A stretch of DNA of 64,000 nt from Haematococcus lacustris (Eukaryota; Chlorophyta; Chlorophyceae; Chlamydomonadales; Haematococcaceae), in contig JASKMD010000026.1 in assembly GCA_030144725.1 (NCBI GenBank), positions 10,842,616 through 10,906,615 on the forward strand, in the 5' to 3' direction. Below the pieces are notes generated by a model. It ran no database searches, was not told the origin of the DNA, and saw only the letters and a program-made list of their open reading frames with translations. Both the position numbers and the translations under genes were made by a program. Of the stretch, positions 55,577 through 64,000 are shown piece by piece (positions within the stretch are counted from its first letter, which is position 1; every line of letters starts with the position of its first letter).

Positions 55577-58500
55577 ATGATGCATGGCCAGTCCGAAGCC
55601 TCGTACCAGATTATCAAACAGGTTGGGAAAGGCGCGTATGGCGTGGCCTACATCGTGGCCCACAAGGTTTGAGCTGTATGAGCTTCCCCAGTCTTGGAGC
55701 ATTTGCATGCAAGGCTGACAGGTACTGGGTGGTACTGCTCACTATGCAGGCGTCAGGGCAACGTTTTGTTCTTAAGGTGGTTGTACAGCAGCCGGAGTTG
55801 AAGCAGTCCCATAACACCGTTTTCGTCCCTGCAACCGGGGTCACAGCACCTCCCCATTCTACATGCTTGCGTAAAATGTCTCACATGTGGCACTGTGCAA
55901 GGTGGAGGCTGTTTAGCAAGAGTGAGCACACAGCACGACATACTCTCTTGACCCTGCACCTGCCCTCTTAGCACCTAACCCAGCTCTGACGCATGCAAGT
56001 GGTGCAACCCCTCCTTCCCCCCACATCAGAGTGTGATGAGATGGGGTTGTGTGACGTGCTTGCATGGGATGGTGTGATGTGTTTGTGTGGCATGTTTTCG
56101 CATGGTGTGATGTGCATGCAGAAGGTTCGACTGGCCCGCCAGAGCTTCAAAGAGCGACAGGCATCCCTTCTGGAGCTCCAGATCTTGAGCAGCCTGCGGC
56201 ACCGCAATGTGCTGGAGTTTGTTGAGGCTTGGTAGGCAGTGGTAGTGACCGATGCCGTGGCTGCTGCTGCTACTGCTACTGCTGCCGCTGCTGCAACCGA
56301 TGTGCGCAGTCGTGCTGTTGCAGCTGCTGCACGCACTCCTTATGTTGTTGTTGCTGCTGCTGCTGCTGCTGTCCCGCTTTTGTGTATGAGTGTGCCACTG
56401 ATGCCTTGCCCTTGACATGCTCCCCATTATCTGCCCTGCCGTCCACACAGCTGTGTGCATGCATGCTGTGCAGGGTTGAAGCTGGCTGTGTGGCCTGCAT
56501 GGTGGTCACACTGTGTGAGAGGTGTGGGCCCACTTGCATGGGCAGTCAGAACACGGGCGCCTAGAGCACCCCTCATGCTCCGTGCCTATGCCGCAACAGT
56601 CATGCCGAGCAGTCACAGCCTTCAGTAGGGCCATCCACAGGGCCAGCAATGCTGCATGCAACCCATGCTTCAGCCATCTTCTACATCAGAGCAAGCAGCG
56701 TGACAGTCCTCAACTCAGCTGCTGACAGATGCATTCAATGCAGTTGCTGACGGATGCCCTCAGAGTAGCTGCAGCACTTACAACACTGAAGCTAGCCCTG
56801 TGCCGTGCGCATTGCTGCTGCCGCCTCTGATGAAACCCAGAAGCACTTAGTCTTCGATGCAAGGGGCTGCCCCCAAAGGCCCATCTAGGTCAACCCCACC
56901 CCACTCAGAGCACGCAGCGCAACTGCACCACACTTTCCTGGTTCCCAACCCCGCCCAGCTGCCTGCCATAGCCGGCTCCACACACAACCCTGCTTGCTTA
57001 CCTTATCGCACTTAGCCTAGCTAGGTTTGATGTTCAAGGCATGGGGTGCCCGGGCAATGCAGCTTGACCTGCTGGTGCTGTCTACCCGCCTGCCTGCCAG
57101 CCCACTAACCCACCAACCTACCCTCGTGACATCTGCCCACCTCCCTGCCTGCCTTGCTCACCTGCCTGCCTGCTTGCTCACCTGCCTGCCTTGCTCACCT
57201 GCCTGCCTGCCTGCTCACCTGCCTCCTCACCTGCCTCCCTACACTGCTGTGCCTGCCCACAGCGGCGACCTAGCCACTCAGCTGCGGTTGCGCATGCCAT
57301 CCAGCTTCTTCCCTGAGGAGCACCTACATGTGAGGCCGGCCACCTGCCTCCTCACATGCACTCTCACACCTTGATCACACCATCCGTGCACCCATGCAAG
57401 CACAATTGTTGTATAAGCACCTCAACATAATTTCAATCACTCTCTCACTCATGCTCTCGCTTTTCTCGCCTCTGGCCCAGTCTAGATAGTCTCCATTATG
57501 GTTGCCCAGGCTAGTGTGATGCCACACTAATAACGCATGCATGCATGCGCTGCACATGGTGCATGTAGGAGATGCTGGTGCAGCTGGCCTCAGGGCTGGA
57601 GCATCTGCACCGCAATGGCATTGTTCACCGGGACATCAAGTGAGCAGGACGCTGGTGTCCAGGCAGGCGGGCAGACAGATAGGCAGGCTGGTAGGCAGGG
57701 TAATGAGACAGACACCTCATGAAGTCCTTGCAAACATTGTAGTTGGCTGGGTGGACTAACAGACAGGCAGACAGGCAGGGAGACTGACAGACAGAAAGGG
57801 ATGGAAGCTAGTGGTTAGCTAGGCAATGACAGAGCGGACAAAGGCAGACGGACATGCAGACAGATCAGCAGGTAGGCAGGCAAGCACCAACCGATCAAAT
57901 CGACTGACAAACATACAGATATTGCGTTGGTTTAGGTGCTCGCGAGATGTCAAGATTTCACATCCGGTGCATTGTATACCCACGTAACAATGCTCCTCAC
58001 CTATAGGGGTCCGTCCTCGGGTCATCAGCTCTACAAGGCCATGCCTTTGGCATTTCGGTGCACACAAGTGAGCGACACCATATTGATATATTATTTAAAC
58101 GGATGTGGAAGTGACACCATGCACTTTCTCAGAATCGAACCCGTGTCCTCTTGACACAACATGCATCGGTTGAAAACGAATGTTGCGTGTCCTTGCAAGG
58201 CCAGCGTAAGACCAGCCTGAATAATCAAGGCCACCCACCCACCTCCCTGGCTGCCTAGTTTGAAACCTTGACTGCCCTCCCCCGACCTCTCTGCCTACCT
58301 ACCCGCTGGCCTGTATCCCTATCTCTAAACCTGGTTGGTGGGTGGCCTTAATTCATCAGGTCATCAGGTCCATGCTAGAGTCCCAGGCTGTACCCTGAGT
58401 GTGAGCAGGTTTGAGGTGAATGGATCTGTATTGTAAGGATGTTGGGGTGAAGGCAGGTTGCGTTGTCAACACAGGTGGCTAGTTGAAGAATGAAGAAGAG

Positions 58501-61500
58501 GATGATGCTATGCAAGGTGTGCCATGCAAAGTGTGATCGTCATGCAGGTCATCCAACATCTTGATCACTGCATGCGGTTGCCTCAAGCTGGCTGACTTTG
58601 GCCTGGCTGCTGTGCATGGGCCGGGCCAGGCCACCACCTGCCTTACCATGGTGGGCGGCAACTGGGTTGGGTTAGGTGGTTAGGGTCATGGTCATGTATT
58701 GCTCATGGCCCTGCTTGTGACATGGACTGGTGCAATGCTGGCATTGGGGGTGGGTGAAGGGGGAGTGGGGTGGGTGGGGTGGGGTGGTCAGGCCAGGACA
58801 GCGCAGGACAGCTTTGTAGGCGAGCTGGGCGAGCCTGGAGGCATGCCTTGCCTGCCCGCAGCCACCAGTCTCACCTGCTCATGTCACTTGACCTAGCCTT
58901 GCCTACTGCACTAGACACTGAGCATCAGCCAGGGTGCCAGCAGCAGCAGCGGCGGCGGCGTCCATAGTTGTGGCATGTGGTGTTCATGAGGGGAGGGGAG
59001 GGGGCGGCTGCAGGTAGGCACCAGTGTTTTTTTTTTCATTTGGCCTCTTTCCAATTTCATAGCACAAGGTGTCATGGCTCAGATTGGGACTGTCATGTTC
59101 ATAGCGCGACCCTATTGGGCCCCATAGCGCACAACAAAAATGTCAAATTGAAGCAATTGGCCCAATCAAAGGCGATAGCGCCCACGCACAGCAGCGTTAT
59201 TCAGCCACTTGCTAATGGCACGCTCATCTGGGAATGTGTCCAAATCAAATTGATTGCTGCTGAAGACACGGGCGCACACATTCAAGTGGCACTCTTGCAG
59301 CCTGTTGCGGGTGTCATCTTTGAGGTAAGCCATGGCTGAGAACATGCGCTCCTCCTCCACTGAGCCTGGTGTCATGACCAGAGCAAGCTCTGCCAGCTTG
59401 ATGTACTCCAAGATGTCAGCCTTGGTGATGGGTTGGTCAGCCAGGTAGCGCCACAGCTTGGTGGTCTCCTTGGCTGGGTTGGCTGCTGCTGAGCTTAGCT
59501 GCACACGGTGTTCAGCTTGGCAGCGCATGACTTCCACAAATGCTGATTGCTGGGCAGATAGCTTTTGCTGGTCCAACAAGGCTGGCGCCAATTGGCCGTC
59601 AGCCAGGGTCGCGTCCATGCAGTACCGGGCCTTGACAATGGGCAGGCGCTCAAGGAAGTCTTCATCGCTGGGCTGCTTGTCCCAGTAGTGGGCGTACACA
59701 ACAGCCAGTCCTTTGGCATGCTCCGGTGGGAGGAAGCGGCTGTGTAGGTCACGTACCACAGCATCTGCTGTTGCTGCCAGCTCCTGCTTGGCACTGTCGA
59801 CATGCTGCTGGAAGTCACTGGCTGGCACTAAAGCAGCCCGGCGCCATTTTGGGGGGATGGCGTACAGCTGCACCGGCTCACTGCCTAGCTCACTGCCTTC
59901 CTCCTCCTCATTCTCACCAAATGCTGTCTCCATGTCTGCTGCTGCCTGCCTGCTGCCTACCTCCTCCTCATCTTCACTGTCACTGTCAGCCTCATCTGAT
60001 TGCACTATCATACTGCCACTTCCATGCGGCTGCAATGCCAAATGGCCAGAGCCGTTGTACACCAGGCAGCTGCCAGGTCCTGCCACATTGGTGAAGGCTG
60101 TCAGCTCAGGAAAGTCCAGTGCAGAGAAGGGGGAGGGGCCTGAGTACATGGCAGTGATCTTGTTGGCCGTCAGGGCCACCTCCTGCATAAGGTCCTCGAC
60201 AAAGATGGCACGGCTTTGGCACAGAAGGTTGAGGCGGTTGAGTGAGCGGAGGATGGGCAAGAGCCCGCAGGCTGCCAAGAGAGTAGGGAGGTCTGTGAGG
60301 AGGCTGCTGGCGAGTGGAGGCTGTGTCAAAGTTGTCAAAGATGTCACGCACCAGCCGCTCTGCTGGCTTCCGCAAGCTCAGCCAACGGGTTGGCGCGGCC
60401 CGCCCTATCAGCTGTCTTGTGGGCGGAGGTCGCCTCATGGGTCTTGATGGTATGCAAGTTGCAGTTGAAGCTCTTGTTGCAGCGTTCGCAGCGCGCCTTG
60501 TACTGGTTTGAGGCATCGAGCCCTTGGTTTGTGAGCCACAGTGGGCGATCGCCAGTGAGCCAGCTGTCCTGAAACCTGTTGCTGTTACCGTGTGCCTTGG
60601 CTTGTAAGTAGGCACCATCGCTATACCCTCGGCGGGCACGGCCCTCAGCCATCGGGACTGCGGCGCTTATCCAAATTGCGGCTCTAAGCCGAGCTGCGGC
60701 TGCAGTACAAAGTTCACTTTTTATAACGCGATGCGCTATAGCGCAGTCCGCAAGGGGTCCAATTCATAGCGCACGGAGCCCTCTGAAATGTCGCTTTTTA
60801 TAGCGATCGCTATATATAGCGTTAAAAAAAAATCACTGGTAGGCACGCCAGGGTACATGTCCCCCCAGCTGCTGGGCGACAAGGTCAAGTACGACGGCAA
60901 GGCGAATGACATGTGAGCAGGGTGGGTGGGCTGGCTGGCTGGCAGGCAGGCAAGGCCGGCAAGCAGGCAGGGTGGGCTGGCTCAGTTGCCTCAATAGGCA
61001 ATAGCCCTGCGGCTGCCCCTGCCTCCCCAGGCACCTCCCCTTCAGTGCTGCCAGCCTTCGCCTGAGTGGGCCGGCCGGCAGGGTGGTCAGGCAGGCAGGG
61101 CCAGCAGGCAGGCTGGCAGGGTAGGTTGGATCGTTGAACAGGAGTGCTGCATGAAGGCAGGCTCAACCCCAGACATGAGCCCGGCCCTGTGGCCCTGCCC
61201 CCCCGGGCACCTCCCCTAGACCAGCACTGCCTGACGTCCAGGGTGGTGTGTCCAGGGGGTCCAGTCCAGGGGGTCCAGGGGGTCCAGTGCAGGGGGTCTG
61301 GCTGAAGGAAGGTGTCTCCTACATAATGCTGCCAGCCTGCGCCTATGCAGCAGCAGGGGGGAGGTGGTGGGGGCAGCAGCAGGAGGGGAGTGGGGGAGTC
61401 CCCCCAACATTGCCAGCCTGACCCCGGCACCCTGCTGCCCTGTGTTGCCCCAGGTGGAGTCTAGGCTGCGTGCTGTACGAGATGTCTGCCCTGAAGCCTG

Positions 61501-64000
61501 CATTCTCAGCCTTCAACATGACAGGTGTGGCCAGTCAAGGGGACACCTGACCTGTCTCACACCACCCTCCACTCATCATCCCTTGCCCCAGCTCTGCTGA
61601 CCTCTGCGGACCTCTGACCACTGCTGCTGCTGCTGCTGCTGCCGCCGCTGCCACTGCTGCTGCTGCTGCTGCCGCCGCCGCTCCCACTGCTGCTGCTGCT
61701 GCTGCCGCCGCCGCTCCCACTGCTGCCATCTTTGCTGCTGCTGGCACTGCCTGCAGGCCTGGTGCGCAAGGTGACCAGCAGCAGCCCTCCAGCCCTGCCC
61801 AGCCAGCTCTCTCCTGAGTGGCGAGGCCTGGTGAAGGCGCTGCTCAGCAAGGAGGAGGCAGGCAGGCCCAGCGCTGAGGAGGTGCTGGCCCTGGCCTGGC
61901 TGCAGGCAAGGTCGGGGGTGGGGCAGGGGGCACGGGCTCCAGGGGGTGGCAAGGCCGGGGAGGTGGTAGAGCCAGGATTGTGTGGGGTGGCGGTCATGCG
62001 CATGCCCTTAGGGTCAAAATGATGGGTATACATGGTGGCAGTCCAAACCTGCTGCGCACAGGACCAAGGGGTGGGGTCAGGGTCAGGGTCAGGGCCAGGG
62101 CCAGGGGTGGGTGGGATGTGATTCAAGCATGCCCGGCCGCTCCCAATGATGTCCACCAACCTGAGGGCATCACCCACATCCTCTGCGCTGCCTGCCTCCG
62201 TCTGCTGCCTCTCACTCACTGCTGCTGGTCACACTGCCTGGCTGCCTGCCCGCAGCCGGCCCGGGCACGTGTGACCCAGCGCTTTGGGCCCCCTCTACCC
62301 CCTGGCCAGCCAGCCTCCACCCAGCTGCTGCCCCTCCCACCCGCACTGCAACGGCTGGTAGAGCAGTTCAGGCTGCAGGAGGAGGAGAGCTGCGCTCACA
62401 GGCTGATGGAGAATGGGCGGCGGAAGGTGCTGGCGGCAAAGTGGGTGGGAATGGGAAGTGGGGGCTGAAAGGTCTGGCTCAGTCCAGGGTCCTTGGTCTC
62501 AACGAGGATGTGCTTCTCACCCTGACCCTGACCCTGACCCTGACCCTGACCCTGACCCTGACCCTGACCCTGACCCTGACCCTGACCCTGACCCTGACCC
62601 TGACCCTGACCCTGACCCTGACCCTGACCCTGACCCTGACCCTGACCCTGACCCTGACCCTGACCCTGACCCTGACCCTGACCCTGACCCTGACCCTGAC
62701 CCTGACCCTGACCCTGACCCTGACCCTGACCCTGACCCTGACCCTGACCCTGACCCTGACCCTGACCCTGACCCTGACCCTGACCCTGACCCTGACCCTG
62801 ACCCTGGTGCCTTCAGGTACGCCCCCCAAGGCTTAGTCCGCCAGCAAGCACTACAGGAGCTGGCTGGCCTCCAGCGCCAGCAGCTGCTGGAGGGGGCCCG
62901 GCCTGACCTCCATGCTCCAGGGGTCAGACCCCAGGCATCAGGGGAGAGCACAGCAAGCACCCCCAGGCGCCCTGACCACCAGCAGCAGCAGCAGCAGCAG
63001 CCTGCCCACAACCACCATAACCAGCACAACCACCACAAGCAACCACCCTGCATGGCTGACGGCACAGTGCAGCAAGGAAGCTCAACACACCTTGACACTG
63101 CGGCCCCACGGGTACAGCAGCAGGGGGGGGGTCAGGCAGGGGATGAGCAGCAGCAGCAGCAGGGGGGGGGTCAGGCAGGGGATGAGCAGCAGCAGCAGCA
63201 GCAGGGGCAAGAGCCTGGGCGCTCCTGCACTCTAGTCTGCGACTCTGCTGGGGAAGGGTGGCAGGGGAAGGGGCAGCAGCAGGGGCAGCAGCAGGGGCAG
63301 CAGCAGCATGGGGGGGAGCAGCAGCAAGGGCAGCAGCAGCAGGTGGGGGAGCAGCAGCAGGGGGGGGAGCAAGGCCCAGGGCACAACCAGCTGGGACAGC
63401 AGCACCTGATGAAGAGCGCAGCCCATCCTACCTCCACCCCTACCTTACCCGCCCCTGCAGCTTTCAGCGCCTCATTAGGCACCTTGCCTGACCTGGCAAG
63501 CTGTCAGCAGCACAGCCAGCAGCGCAGCGCTCAGGAGGCAGTGCCAGGCAGCAGCGAGGCCCAGGGCGCTGCTCCCCACCCTGCTGCTGCTCCCCCCCCT
63601 TCTGCTGCTGCTGCTGACACTGGTGGTCCACACCCCCACCCTGAGCCACCACCCTCACCTGGCCGCCCCCACCCCTCCGCACCAGCCCAGGCCCGTGTCA
63701 CACCCAAGGCTGGCAGCTTCCAGGCAGCTGCCTCACCCCCGCCAGGCTCAGCCGCTGGCGTGAGAGGAGCAGTGGCACAGGTTTCTGCCCCCGCCGCTAA
63801 GCAGGAAGCCAAGGGCGGGGTGGCGGGGAGGGCAGGGGGCGCCAGGCCTGACCTGCCAGGGCAGCAGCAGGGAACAGCTCAGCAGCAGGCAGGGCAGCAC
63901 ACACCCAGGCTAACCAGGCCAGCCAAGCCAGCTCTCCGCCGGGCACCGCCAGAGGCTGCAGGCGCTGCGCCGTCTCTTGCTGCAGAGGAGGGTGAGTGGC
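55577..64000 (+). CDS. NEK (NIMA-related) protein kinase, interrupted by a hAT transposon, runs off window
   Basis: Exons in phase: 55577-55666, 55750-55776, 56122-56231, 56474-56521, 57263-57329, 57569-57639, 58548-58650, 60839-60912, 61454-61524, 61757-61905, 62256-62440, 62817 onward. Gly loop [10 protein letters not shown] (17-22), Lys39 in RFVLK, alpha-C Glu57, GIVHRDIK (HRD 134-136), LADFGLAAV (DFG 154-156), then [12 protein letters not shown] and [20 protein letters not shown], the NEK signature. NEKs act in cell cycle, cilium and flagellar length control; which applies here is unknown. The C-terminus (from 62817) is Gln/His/Pro-rich with poly-Gln and no stop by 64000. The exon at 60839 has lost its 3' splice site to the transposon. 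The intron after 61905 is GC-AG (CAG|GCAAGG). Confidence 0.88.
59022..60838 (-). mobile_element. hAT DNA transposon, 1,817 bp, with 8-bp target duplication
   Basis: Ends are CAGTGTTTTTTTTT at 59022 and AAAAAAAAATCACTG at 60838, inverted repeats of about 15 bp. The 8-bp duplication GTAGGCAC is at 59014-59021 and 60839-60846. ATAGCG(C) words cluster in both subterminal regions (about 59100-59180 and 60730-60820), as transposase binding sites do in hAT elements. It encodes a BED-finger and hAT-dimerisation transposase on the minus strand. The perfect duplication implies recent insertion. Confidence 0.93.
59166..60652 (-). CDS. hAT transposase (BED finger and dimerisation domain), frame break near 60345
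   Basis: The first part, 60344-60652, starts [20 protein letters not shown] and has a BED-type finger [20 protein letters not shown] followed by TSAHK (C-x2-C...H...H). The second part, 59166-60347, continues in another frame with an acidic [15 protein letters not shown] and the hAT C-terminal dimerisation region [20 protein letters not shown] and [16 protein letters not shown]. At about 500 aa it is shorter than many hAT transposases (600-800), and I could not find all three catalytic acidic residues, so it may be a deleted copy. The frame change is either a short intron or a frameshift. Confidence 0.8.
61618..61747. repeat. CTG/CCG tract before a 3' splice site
   Basis: Blocks of CTGCTGCTG and CCGCCGCTCCCA in the NEK-type kinase intron, ending about 10 nt before the acceptor CTGCCTGCAG at 61756. 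Confidence 0.9.
62519..62806. repeat. (ACCCTG)48 array abutting a 3' splice site
   Basis: A perfect 288-bp hexamer array in the NEK-type kinase intron 62441-62816; its end is 10 nt (GTGCCTTCAG) before the exon at 62817. It is the same hexamer as at 16877-16996, in the same orientation relative to transcription. Confidence 0.97.

Noticed and set aside
62479..62836. Telomere repeat or chromosome end
   Set aside because: The unit is CCCTGA, not the TTTTAGGG or TTTAGGG type of green plants, and it is flanked by kinase exons.

Overview
This window is nuclear DNA of a eukaryote, most likely a volvocalean (chlorophycean) green alga; a Haematococcus-like genome is my impression, not something the bases prove. 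The evidence is GC-rich DNA, many short exons with GT-AG introns, TGTAA poly(A) signals, CAG/CTG-rich coding sequence, proline-rich SPPPP linkers, dense micro- and minisatellites, and conserved proteins that read like their Chlamydomonas or plant counterparts. Most genes had to be joined exon by exon; splice phases were checked where exon coordinates are given.

Layout. 1-1343 (-): 5' part of a KsgA/Dim1-type rRNA adenine dimethyltransferase, probably plastid. 2570-3918 (-): an orphan coiled-coil gene. 5151-7785 (+): a six-exon plastid-type rhodanese, complete at 199 aa. 8469-12897 (-): a ten-exon protein with coiled coil and C-terminal kinase, 657 aa. 14027-18355 (-): methionine aminopeptidase 1 with its zinc finger; four introns are filled with four different tandem arrays. 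19098-31144 (+): an 18-exon, about 1,419-aa single-pass surface protein with filamin/Ig-like repeats, a pherophorin-like proline linker, one membrane span and a cytoplasmic tail. 31937-45074 (-): a large CCAR1/DBC1-family gene. 45582-47018 (+): RPL18A (eL20), complete at 182 aa, divergent from the CCAR1-like gene. 47531-55308 (-): an unrecognised gene split by a decayed Ty3/gypsy chromovirus; 563 bp of the host gene is duplicated on both sides, and one terminal repeat carries a 695-bp hAT-type MITE. 55577-64000 (+, runs off the end): a NEK-family kinase in which a 1,817-bp hAT transposon sits exactly at the start of the exon coding for the activation segment.

The genes are housekeeping and regulatory functions (plastid rRNA modification, N-terminal Met removal, ribosome, sulfur transfer, kinases, transcription or RNA coactivator, cell surface) with no sign of an operon-like pathway. 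The striking features are structural. Tandem arrays tend to be G-rich just after 5' splice sites and C-rich just before 3' splice sites. Two (CCCTGA)n arrays in unrelated genes end 9-10 nt before a 3' splice site. Transposon insertions are nested and carry readable target-site duplications. No rRNA gene, complete tRNA gene or CRISPR array was seen.
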